DNA of 64,000 bases. It comes from Methanobacteriota archaeon. Lineage in GTDB: Archaea > Thermoplasmatota > Poseidoniia > Poseidoniales > Poseidoniaceae. Shown here piece by piece: positions 18,401 through 26,022 of the stretch. Below the pieces are notes generated by a model. That model ran no database searches. It had not been told where the DNA came from and worked only from the letters and a program-made list of their open reading frames with translations. Position 1 is the stretch's first letter; each line of letters begins with the position of its first letter. The DNA is taken from assembly GCA_018659375.1 (NCBI GenBank), contig JABJMO010000058.1, forward strand, positions 19,210 to 83,209, given 5' to 3'. Made by a program: the position numbers and the translations under genes.

Positions 18401-21213
18401 TATTCACACAGATTTTGTAATCCGTCGCCATCAGCATCCCAATTTGCATCCTCAGCCCTGTTAGGGTCTAGGGACCAATTATTGCCACCAGTGAATGATG
18501 AACCAACCCACCTTCTATTCTCAATTTCCCAGCCATCAGGCATTCCGTCGCCATCTGAATCTGGATTGGTTGGGTCAGTTCCTAAATCACTGGTAGACAA
18601 ACTGAGGTATGTTGCGTTTGCGTTATCGCCTATTTGGCTATCACAAATATACTCTAGTTGTACAGAATAATAACACCATAGATTGGTTGACTCATAAAAG
18701 AAACCAAAATACTCTTCACCATCGCTTAGTCCGTCACCATCAGTATCACCTACATTTGGATTGGTAGAATTATACCCTTCGTCAGTTCTCTCGACATACC
18801 TAAACTCATCGAGATTGGTCCACAGCCTCTCTAAGATACCATCGCCAGACTGATCTAAGTCTAGGCCATCGTAATCGAAATCTAAAAGCGCATCCCAAGG
18901 GTCTGTTGGATCTAAATTGTTACCAATCTCCCATCCATCTGGCATTCCATCACCATCTGAGTCATTAGATTTAGGATTCATAAGTTCAAGGTTAGCAAAT
19001 TGGCCCGGTTCTGAAGATGCAAAAATAGTCATATTTTCCGAAACACCAATAGTGGCAATTTCTGAAATGTATCCTGGTATTGTCTCTTGTTGGTCAATCT
19101 CGTATACGTTGGAGTAGTCGCCAGAAAGAACCCATGTACCTGCATTGGAACCAATAATAATTTGTTGCCCAGTAGAGTGTATTGCTCTTATGCTGTTGAT
19201 ATCTCTTGTACTAACTTCATTTGAACCAGGGTTTTCTAGCAACCCACTGTGACTAATTACATTATCAATTAGCCGCATTTGATGCAGACCTGAAGGAGTA
19301 CCAAACCAAAGAACTTGGGGGTTATCAGGTGATGGCCCATCTAGCAATATATCTCTTACTTCCGCAGGATTTTCTGAACTACCTGATGGTAATGTCCTCA
19401 ATTCATTTATCGATGCAAAAACACCAGTATCTTCTCTGGAGAAAAAGAATCTCCATTCTGCATTATCACCATCCCTGCCAGAGTTAGTTTCACAAGTAAG
19501 CAGACCCCTATCGGTAGCGACAAACAGTGTCAAGTTACCATTAGCAAGGCCATGCTCTATATCGGTAACAGTAACATTGCCATTGGATAATTGAGTTGTA
19601 ATAGCTTGACTAACTTCGTGTACTTGTTCGATAAGTCCAAAGCTACTAACTTCAAACACATTACCGGCACCAGCTAAGCCTAATCCAATCAATTGATTAT
19701 TTGGGCTATTAATCAAAAGTTCTTCCACTTCATGTATAGTTTCTGTTTGTGACCAATCCCAATTATCCACTGATTGAAGAAATCCGTCAAGTTGAATTCT
19801 TGCCACCCCGAGGCCCACATTTGAAGCAAAAGCGATGGCATATACCTCATCATTTTGATCCCGCAATATCGTTGAATCATAGAGTTGTACTCCTTGTGGA
19901 ATCCAGTAATCACTAGAAGAAGAAAGTGAATTATCAATCACGGTGACTCCGTATTTGGTGGTGACATACAATAATGATTCAACAACCTCAAGCGACCTTA
20001 TATCGTGATTTATTACGCTAATTTCCTCATTCTGTGCCGCAAATGATATCGGATATTGGTATAGGGTTGATGTGTCGCTATCGTATGCAGTCGATTTAAG
20101 TCCTGCCATTACTGTATTACCTTGATCGTAATAAATATTATATTCTTCGATATTGGATAACTGCTCACCTAGTTCAAGAGCAGTTGCAGTTCGACTAACA
20201 TCTGGAGAAATGACGCCGTCCAAATTTTTGTCCCAACCATCGAAGTCTTCATCGGATAATGCACTACTTCGATTTAATGGATCTAAACCAAAATGGACTT
20301 CCCAACCATCGGGAATGCCATCGCCAAAAGATGGGAATAAACTTCTCACCGAAAAACCGTCCCAATTATATCTATCTGAATCCTTTAGTAAGGGGTCTGT
20401 ACCTAACCATAAATCTTCACCAACTGGTGATTCAATGTTTGTACATGCAGATAAAATATTTTGGAATGTTGCGTTTATTCCCGTGGGAATATACGGCCAG
20501 TTAGTTAACAGAGAACCATCTGGAAGTGTCGCAGTGCACCAAAGACCATCAAGTTCAGTAGTATGATTTGATGGAGCACCATAGATATATTCTTCACTAG
20601 AAGTGTACCATTCATTAAAACTCATAATGCCATCTCGATTTACATCAAAACCATCTTTATCAGGATCTTTAGTCGCATCACTGGCGTTTAGTGGATCAAA
20701 ATCATTACACTCGTATCGTTGAGAAAATACATCAAAACCACCAATCCTTAGGCACATGTAGGCTTCATAGCCATCAGGCATACCATCTCCATCGGTATCT
20801 GATTTTCGAGGATCTAGATAAGAACGGAATCCTTCACCATCAACAACACCAGTTAGGCCCCGTAAGAAACCTGGATCTGTACATTCAGCAGGATAAGGCC
20901 AACAATACTCCTCGGTCGAATTTAAACCATCCTTGTCAACATCAAGTATTGCATCAGAGGCATCATCTTTATCCATGCCTTCCATTGAATAACCTCTGCC
21001 ATCAATAGCAGTAGAATTGATCCATTCATAAAAGATATCTTCGTGAACATCAGGAATTCCATCACCATCTGAGTCAGTAGTTGGTGGTCGTTCCTGATTA
21101 GTATCATCTGGATGAACATTTGATACCGGAGATATAGCTGGGAATTGTGACATAAATAGCAGACTGATAACCACTGCCAAAGTAGTAAGCAGTGTAGATT
21201 GACTTCGACGCAT
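15469..21213 (-). CDS. Giant secreted protein: Ca-binding TSP3-like repeats with inserted beta-propeller-like domain
   Basis: 1914 residues from the ATG at 21213, preceded by AGGTGAAGG, a good ribosome site; the longer ORF adds 16 residues before an evident signal peptide (STLLTTLAVVISLLF). The protein is dominated by thrombospondin-type-3-like calcium loops of the form D-DGDGMPDGWE, well over a dozen copies. Most precede a block with LDPL/TDPT and a Trp-rich helix. Between the first five repeats and the rest (~residues 390-745) lies a repeat-poor beta region with recurring LYVTTKYGV, LFVATDRGL and LWFGTPSGL strands, like a beta propeller. There is no C-terminal transmembrane helix or sorting signal, so it is released or held by other surface proteins. 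Likely an S-layer-like, adhesive or hydrolase-scaffold protein stabilised by seawater calcium. Confidence 0.85.
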   Translation of the reverse strand: MRRSQSTLLTTLAVVISLLFMSQFPAISPVSNVHPDDTNQERPPTTDSDGDGIPDVHEDIFYEWINSTAIDGRGYSMEGMDKDDASDAILDVDKDGLNSTEEYCWPYPAECTDPGFLRGLTGVVDGEGFRSYLDPRKSDTDGDGMPDGYEAYMCLRIGGFDVFSQRYECNDFDPLNASDATKDPDKDGFDVNRDGIMSFNEWYTSSEEYIYGAPSNHTTELDGLWCTATLPDGSLLTNWPYIPTGINATFQNILSACTNIESPVGEDLWLGTDPLLKDSDRYNWDGFSVRSLFPSFGDGIPDGWEVHFGLDPLNRSSALSDEDFDGWDKNLDGVISPDVSRTATALELGEQLSNIEEYNIYYDQGNTVMAGLKSTAYDSDTSTLYQYPISFAAQNEEISVINHDIRSLEVVESLLYVTTKYGVTVIDNSLSSSSDYWIPQGVQLYDSTILRDQNDEVYAIAFASNVGLGVARIQLDGFLQSVDNWDWSQTETIHEVEELLINSPNNQLIGLGLAGAGNVFEVSSFGLIEQVHEVSQAITTQLSNGNVTVTDIEHGLANGNLTLFVATDRGLLTCETNSGRDGDNAEWRFFFSREDTGVFASINELRTLPSGSSENPAEVRDILLDGPSPDNPQVLWFGTPSGLHQMRLIDNVISHSGLLENPGSNEVSTRDINSIRAIHSTGQQIIIGSNAGTWVLSGDYSNVYEIDQQETIPGYISEIATIGVSENMTIFASSEPGQFANLELMNPKSNDSDGDGMPDGWEIGNNLDPTDPWDALLDFDYDGLDLDQSGDGILERLWTNLDEFRYVERTDEGYNSTNPNVGDTDGDGLSDGEEYFGFFYESTNLWCYYSVQLEYICDSQIGDNANATYLSLSTSDLGTDPTNPDSDGDGMPDGWEIENRRWVGSSFTGGNNWSLDPNRAEDANWDADGDGLQNLCEYQWTQVKQQAINGLLLESHGENSTFAELWSDSDPNNIDSDGDSLPDGWESSYSCSWDSSRVGINPLNGSDSLKNPDGDGFDIDRDGIIQQNEAFVNYLEYHLRYDLFDEDNPTDFNALPFGLRTDLFTNVSNNGAPEASYAERAAGSLLATQNSIDAGSSDPLDSDTDDDGMPDGWEIWFSRWDILEDEWTLNPLQPSDRWDDADQDGMTNWEEYNAIDPAMTETDVNRSSPKWFVTTIGSAYTFQAWAGIQTDLSFGSFVNSTQRNLTGLTGDPNNIDTDGDGIIDGVELLFTTWNQSAETWTLNPLVPGDGLFDSDEDGLIDLQEFALVTSNPDNGIDHPSDAPLLHIDGDLLQPTEKAQRMFNILISKETRGKRLLDDFNDWQNGEPANNFISILMGITDPTNPDTDGDGMYDGFEYWFAEWDLEANLWSINPLIDGDVLLDTDGDSFDCNGDGNISLDERFSNLREWESRTWGKYSERNTVPQEVGILSFGDDAINAYIEEMGYTYFEARTALYNDFISKSQDSADRMVKINSYDSNNFNRTLVGVADPTSSDSDGDSIPDGWEYCYAIYGMPDVSTQDHWAANPVNPHDVNYDGDSDGWYDRSAFDIPAQQGEWDEREFTSSSVIIQPGPGSLPFTNLMEWNNNTRPDLNDTDGDSIIYNTQTSNGAVISHEIDFNLSDGREVFKYGINPNDNDTDGDMLPDWYEYKMAWNESNDNFSSLLQIKVIWIDSLTGDECDTNTISCLPLSLNGDKLSRPDLELAWFTLDPADPVDANYDPDNDGNYDCSGAGCSYESYTNFQEFFALTDVDLTSPNAVRLAPLVYEGNPVEEWWQFRGYLLGLGTPSEGTTNYLKMDKQSSTDFRYVLIVDDNDDDFLTLNPSNDQTLVSGALTDQWEIYYTSSPQTAPVRIVGEHEFGWYNVDLDNDHIAEGTSPINWDTDGDWIVDWFEVNDDEEDGLRGDSSPLRYDSRQTG

Positions 21214-21399
21214 GCCTTCACCTGTCACGAAGTGTAGTCTTCGCAATTGCTGTCTCTCCAACTACACTTAAGAGTATGATGGAGTGATGTTCCGACATTG
21301 ACTCAGTTGGTGGGGTGAAGAATTACTCAAATTCCAACTATTTGGGTAATTGCAAGCGGTTTGTTCAATACCTTTCCGCGACGAGGGTAGAATATCACC

Positions 21400-22224
21400 A
21401 TGACATTGCGAATTACTCACTTAGGAACAGGTAGCAGAGGTAACTCAACGCTGCTTGAAACTAGCGAGGTCAAGGTATTAGTTGATCTGGGATTCAGCGG
21501 CGCCCAGTTGCAAAAGCGATTAGCTATGCTCAACATCACGCCAGAAGAAATTGATTGTGCTCTAATAAGCCACCACCATGGAGACCACGGCGGTGGAGCA
21601 AATATCGCACAACGTAAGTGGGGGATGAAAATTCTGGCTAATGAAAGAACTGCGCAGGAATTGGATTTAGATCCAAAGTTAACGTCGTACTTTGGACCTT
21701 TGGACGTCATTAGGATTGGTGACCAGTTGTCTATTCTAACTGTACCAGTGCCTCATTCAGGTTCAGATAATGTTGCCTTCGTAGCGAGTTGCGGTGGAGA
21801 AAGGGCTGCGATTATTACTGATTTAGGGTCTTGGACAGATGAACTAATCAAGCATGTGTATGGTTGTGAGCACATTTCTATCGAAGCCAACTATGATGAA
21901 CAAAAATTGAACTCCGGACCGTACCCCTATTCCTTGAAGGAGAGAATTCGGGGTAGAGGTGGCCACTTATCTAATAATCAAACCGGGCAATTTTTAGCCG
22001 AAGTTAGTACCAAAAATACCCGCAGCATAGTATTAACGCACTTGAGCGAAAAAAATAATTCACCACACCTTGCAGAATCTACTGTACTATACTACATCTC
22101 AGAACTTTTTGAAGGAGACATATACATTTCATCACAAGACGGTCCGGAAATGACTCACTATATTGGAGACAATAATCTCAAAAATCTTGCACCCACCAAA
22201 CTAAATCGAGTCGAGATTGACTAA
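21400..22224 (+). CDS. MBL-fold metallohydrolase, YycJ/PhnP-like
   Basis: 274 residues. The metallo-beta-lactamase fold is clear. N-terminal GTGSRGNSTLL precedes the first strand. Motif HHHGDH (~59-64) supplies metal ligands, with further His at PVPHSGSD (~116), the acidic TDLGS (~145) and GGHLSN / LTHLSEKNN toward the C-terminus. The pattern fits the COG1235 YycJ/WalJ/PhnP group, whose members cleave phosphodiesters (nuclease or cyclic-phosphate substrates). Cytoplasmic. It is followed after 29 bases by the pilin-like operon, but two inverted repeats fill that gap, so co-transcription is uncertain. Substrate not predictable. Confidence 0.88.
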   Translation: MTLRITHLGTGSRGNSTLLETSEVKVLVDLGFSGAQLQKRLAMLNITPEEIDCALISHHHGDHGGGANIAQRKWGMKILANERTAQELDLDPKLTSYFGPLDVIRIGDQLSILTVPVPHSGSDNVAFVASCGGERAAIITDLGSWTDELIKHVYGCEHISIEANYDEQKLNSGPYPYSLKERIRGRGGHLSNNQTGQFLAEVSTKNTRSIVLTHLSEKNNSPHLAESTVLYYISELFEGDIYISSQDGPEMTHYIGDNNLKNLAPTKLNRVEID

Positions 22225-22255
22225 AATTTAGTCGGATTTAGGTCAATACCTAAAT
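22219..22255. promoter_or_regulatory. Two adjacent inverted repeats before the pilin-like operon
   Basis: The first, at 22219-22233, has 7-base arms GACTAAA / TTTAGTC around one central base and covers the stop of the MBL gene. The second, at 22236-22255, has 8-base arms ATTTAGGT / ACCTAAAT around a CAAT loop and reaches into the ATG at 22254. Both are perfect. They could be operators, or hairpins that end the MBL transcript or mask the start codon. No T-tract follows, which argues against a classic terminator. Confidence 0.5.
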
Positions 22256-23333
22256 GATACCGAAGTGTGAGAGGTTTGTGCCAACTAGCAGACGCTACAT
22301 TTCTGGACCTCGGAGACGGGAAAATGAAGGTGGCGTGAGCGAAGTCCTTGGTGTGATAATGATGCTCGCTATGGTTGTTACAATCATGGGAGGTGTCTGG
22401 GTATTTTTGAATCCCTATATTTCTGATTTTGAAGATAATACCAACTGGAACGCAGCAAATGGCATAGCAGATCGCTTAGAAGATCGGATAGATGTCGCCT
22501 CAGAGGCACCAGAAGGGACTGGTATCCGCCATAGTTTACAGATGCGAACCTCGCTTTTACAAGGAGTCAGCAATCTTGAAAATTGGGTAATAAGTGCTGA
22601 TTTGACACCATTTGAAGTAGTTGATATTGGACAGTATAGCAATAATTCGTTTGTGATAACCAGTATTAACCAAACTGCAGCAAAAGTCACAATAACAACA
22701 GAGAATAGTGAATACACCCAATTAATAAGCGCCAACGATGGATTAGTCGAGCATAATATGCAACTAGGCCAGTGGTATATTATCACTATTTTTAACGATA
22801 ATGATGACCCAATCCACCGCAGCGTTAAATATTCATTATCTGGACTGCGTTTAATCACTAGCTTAGGCAATGGTGCGCATGAAATATATCTTATCAACAA
22901 CGCCAGAATTGAACACTTTGCTGATTCAGCTTGGGAAATTAGTCAGTTTCCACGAATCGAATTTGACGAGCTTGCTACAGGAGGAACACGATTATCCATG
23001 GTACTAACTAACGTGCTAGTTAACGGAAGCCTAGGCAATGCTAATCAACTTGGCATTGACATTATTTCAGCAGGGTCAATGAGTCCATTTTCGGGAGAGT
23101 GTTTCAACATCAGGTATGCAACTACAAACGCTGTATCTCCTGTTATAAGTCCACAATATGATGATTTATGGTTGAACTCTTATGCCTTAAATAGGGCATC
23201 AGGAACACTTGATTCCTATGTAGGATTGTCACCATTTGAAAGAGCGAGTGGGATTGATGGAATTAGTGTAAATTCTTTGGGTCAATCGGTATTTTTTGAT
23301 GTAACTATTAATCAGGTGGTTTTGGAAAGATGA
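22254..23333 (+). CDS. Type IV pilin-like secreted protein 1
   Basis: 359 residues. After a basic N-terminus (SRRYISGPRRREN) comes EGGVSEVLGVIMMLAMVV, the archaeal pilin-type (class III) signal. A prepilin peptidase should cut near Gly-Gly just before the hydrophobic helix (~28-53). The remainder is a beta-rich ectodomain with several N-x-S/T sequons. The helix would pack in a pilus or pseudopilus core. It is the first of three genes joined by 4-base ATGA overlaps at 23330 and 25552, a tight operon. No pilus ATPase or PilC-like platform lies in the window, so assembly proteins must be elsewhere. It is large for a major pilin and more like a minor pilin or surface adhesin. Confidence 0.75.
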   Translation: MIPKCERFVPTSRRYISGPRRRENEGGVSEVLGVIMMLAMVVTIMGGVWVFLNPYISDFEDNTNWNAANGIADRLEDRIDVASEAPEGTGIRHSLQMRTSLLQGVSNLENWVISADLTPFEVVDIGQYSNNSFVITSINQTAAKVTITTENSEYTQLISANDGLVEHNMQLGQWYIITIFNDNDDPIHRSVKYSLSGLRLITSLGNGAHEIYLINNARIEHFADSAWEISQFPRIEFDELATGGTRLSMVLTNVLVNGSLGNANQLGIDIISAGSMSPFSGECFNIRYATTNAVSPVISPQYDDLWLNSYALNRASGTLDSYVGLSPFERASGIDGISVNSLGQSVFFDVTINQVVLER

Positions 23334-25555
23334 AACAGAACCTAACCCGAAATGAGGAGTCGGTATCAGCAGCAATAGCTACGGTCTTATTATTTGGTGG
23401 AGTTGTCTCAATTATTGGCTTGATGTTGGTATCAATGCTGCCAATCATCGAAGAATTGGAGGGCTCCATAGAGCGAGATGACATGTCTTCACAAATGATG
23501 ATCTTAGCACAACAAACTGAAATTTTAAGCGAACATGGGATGCCGGGAGATTCTACTGAAATTGACCTAATACCAATTGATGGAACCCTTTCTTGGGACA
23601 CAACTAGGGGAGGAATGTGGTACTCATCAACATGGAATAGTGACACAACATTTAGGATGAAAGGCGTTTTGGATTTTGATGATACAATACAGATTAAACA
23701 TCCTGAAAGTCAATCAACATCAGTTTGTTTCGACGACCTTCGCCTCGGCCCGACAAAACCATTCATTTATTCCATTCCAGACTACATTGAAGAAATTATG
23801 GTAAGTCCCAACCAAGGAATTGCATCGCCACTTGGCCCCATAGAACTCAAAGTATATTCTGAGAATCAATTTGTTGAAAAAATTGACCTAAATCTAGGTG
23901 ACACTGTCAAAGTAAGCACTACTGAATTACAATTGTACAAAATCGAATCGAGTCATCAACTTAACATTTTGGCAAGTTTTGGTAACGGCGGAAGTACGAT
24001 GTTTATGCCAGACAATCCTAGCCAAAGTGATTTTACCGGAAGGTCTTGGAGCATACCAATGGATCAAGGTGCCAACACACTTCACATTATGAGTGAAACA
24101 TCTAATTTAATTGAATTAATGATAGATCAACAACCAACGTCCCATATGGTCACAAGCGGTAGTGACATGAGAATTGGAGTGTCATGGACTCACACAATCA
24201 ATTTAGATTCTCCTCAATTAGTGTCGCTTTCAACAAGTGCTCCTTCAAGACTTATTATGCTATCAACAGATAATAATCTGACAGGTAGTTTAACCCTACA
24301 ATCAACATCAGGTGCGCTTATTGGTTCTGAATTCAACACGCCAGAACTTCCCGGAAGCTTAGAACTGTTCAACCCAAATGATGAACTTGCTACTGTTACT
24401 TGGAGAGGAGGAGGGATTTCAATATTATCAGATTCAACTGTTGTCATACCGTGGCCACCTCAAGGAATAACTGGGACTCCTATCATTGATTCGGACGAAG
24501 AAATAGCCGCATACTGGCACAATAATGATTCCAGTAACCCAAGTAACGGACTAAACATAATCCCGGCAAAAGATACTGGATTTTCATCGGGTAAATCTCA
24601 CCGTTATGCCACCTTTTCCAGTAGCGGCCTAGAATCCATACACACACAATTAGCAGGTTATGAGACGATGCTAAATTATTCAAACAGCAACTCTGCCACT
24701 CATAATCTTACATTTGACAACCCATTCCATAACCTACAAGTAAACCAAGGAAGCCATAATATTTCTGTTGAAGAAGGACATCCAATAAGAGTACATAGGA
24801 GCACTGGAGACTCTGGACTAGTTCAATTGATGCATGATGGGCAACAAAGATGTGTCGGGATCAATACTACTGCAAGTGGATGGATAACTACAGAGTTACC
24901 ATGGAATTCCGTCTCTGGCCGAAGTGAAGGTCAAATTATAGAGGCATGGAGTGATGGGTCGCATCCCTCAAGTTACTCGATTAATCTAATTGGCAATGAT
25001 GGGAAAACAGACCACAAAATAATTGCATCATCGTGGATCTTTCATATCTCTCGACTTACATACTCGTTCTCTTCTTCCATTACTGGACTTGAAGTTGCTT
25101 ACTCAAACGGTGCAGTTGTAACAAACCATCCTGAATTTTTACCTACAGTCCTAAAACAACCAAATGATAGATCCGGACCTGGGCCTAGATTTGCCGCAAC
25201 AATTCCTGCGTTAAACCCGACAGCAGGTAGTGCATCGGGTGCAGGAGTAATGAACTTGGACATTGAATTAGCCTATCGAGAATCTCTAGCATCAGATACA
25301 GCATATGAAGTAAGACGTGGATGGTATAGTCCATATGGCGAAGAGATTGCCAATTCTGCAGCTAGTGGCCTAGATTCCAGCATTGATTGGACAATTTATC
25401 CAGGTCGATTAGACCTCCTTACTGATTATGTAGGGTGGGTCCCGGACCCGAGCATTGGTACTTCTGAAGCAGTATGGCATACTAATGGTGACCCTATTCA
25501 GTTTAGCTTACAACTATCTTCACTGGATGTTACTATGACGGAGGCAGTCGGATGA
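23330..25555 (+). CDS. Large pilin-like surface protein 2
   Basis: 741 residues with start ATG overlapping the previous stop by 4 bases. A short charged N-terminus (NLTRNEESVSAAI) leads to a hydrophobic helix ATVLLFGGVVSIIGLMLVS (~17-37), in pilin-like position. The body is a long beta-rich ectodomain with many Ser, Asn and Gly residues and no clear enzymatic motif. Haloarchaeal clusters with similar consecutive pilin-N-terminal proteins (DUF726x/728x type) suggest a multi-subunit pseudopilus. At over 700 residues this would be a tip adhesin or capping subunit if so. Secretion route and role are inferred. Translational coupling implies fixed stoichiometry with its neighbours. Confidence 0.7.
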   Translation: MKQNLTRNEESVSAAIATVLLFGGVVSIIGLMLVSMLPIIEELEGSIERDDMSSQMMILAQQTEILSEHGMPGDSTEIDLIPIDGTLSWDTTRGGMWYSSTWNSDTTFRMKGVLDFDDTIQIKHPESQSTSVCFDDLRLGPTKPFIYSIPDYIEEIMVSPNQGIASPLGPIELKVYSENQFVEKIDLNLGDTVKVSTTELQLYKIESSHQLNILASFGNGGSTMFMPDNPSQSDFTGRSWSIPMDQGANTLHIMSETSNLIELMIDQQPTSHMVTSGSDMRIGVSWTHTINLDSPQLVSLSTSAPSRLIMLSTDNNLTGSLTLQSTSGALIGSEFNTPELPGSLELFNPNDELATVTWRGGGISILSDSTVVIPWPPQGITGTPIIDSDEEIAAYWHNNDSSNPSNGLNIIPAKDTGFSSGKSHRYATFSSSGLESIHTQLAGYETMLNYSNSNSATHNLTFDNPFHNLQVNQGSHNISVEEGHPIRVHRSTGDSGLVQLMHDGQQRCVGINTTASGWITTELPWNSVSGRSEGQIIEAWSDGSHPSSYSINLIGNDGKTDHKIIASSWIFHISRLTYSFSSSITGLEVAYSNGAVVTNHPEFLPTVLKQPNDRSGPGPRFAATIPALNPTAGSASGAGVMNLDIELAYRESLASDTAYEVRRGWYSPYGEEIANSAASGLDSSIDWTIYPGRLDLLTDYVGWVPDPSIGTSEAVWHTNGDPIQFSLQLSSLDVTMTEAVG

Positions 25556-26022
25556 GAACTAAACATTCGAAGATAAATGACATCAGTGGCGCTGCTACTG
25601 AACTTGGTTATATCTTTACGTTCCTACTTGGAGTTATGTTGCTATCTGTGTTCAGTGTTTGGACATGGGATATAGAAACTGCAACAAGAGACAGATGGAA
25701 TGAAAAGGCTGTGGAAATGAATTTGGACGACATTGCTGATGCCATCGAGCGTGCTGATGAGGCTAGTCGATTAGGTGACATCGAATATTCTGAGTCTGTG
25801 TGGTGGAGAGCAACAGAGGCTGACGAAAACTTGTTCACGTTACAACTATCTGACAATTACTTGATTCTGGTAGATGAGGGCGGTTCACTAGATACCCAAG
25901 TATACCTTTCAGGAACAGGCACAGGCGGTCATACGGGAACTGTTAGTTTATCAGGATCTCAGATGGTTTGGGTGAGTCACAAAGATGGAATCACTAGTAT
26001 TGATGTTGATAGACCGCAATAA
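25552..26022 (+). CDS. Small pilin-like protein 3
   Basis: 156 residues, third in the ATGA-coupled operon. N-terminal KINDISGAATELGYIF precedes a hydrophobic helix (TFLLGVMLLSVFSVW, ~24-38), the same pilin-like plan as the two genes before. A helix rich in Glu/Asp/Ala (~45-75) and a beta sandwich follow. The ELGY motif is like the GY-T-x-L segments of haloarchaeal pilin-like DUF7266 proteins. Likely a minor pseudopilin. Its TAA is directly followed by the stop codon (TCA on this strand) of the convergent STAND regulator, with no spacer. Confidence 0.7.
   Translation: MRTKHSKINDISGAATELGYIFTFLLGVMLLSVFSVWTWDIETATRDRWNEKAVEMNLDDIADAIERADEASRLGDIEYSESVWWRATEADENLFTLQLSDNYLILVDEGGSLDTQVYLSGTGTGGHTGTVSLSGSQMVWVSHKDGITSIDVDRPQ

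Noticed and set aside
15469..21213. Repeated DGDG-coding DNA as a CRISPR or tandem-repeat array
   Set aside because: The repeats are irregular in spacing, remain in one reading frame and encode calcium loops. They have no constant repeat plus variable spacer of fixed length.
22415..22900. 161-residue minus-strand ORF opposite the first pilin-like gene
   Set aside because: It lies wholly in a well-supported gene with a pilin signal, has no ribosome site and a composition typical of antisense frames.
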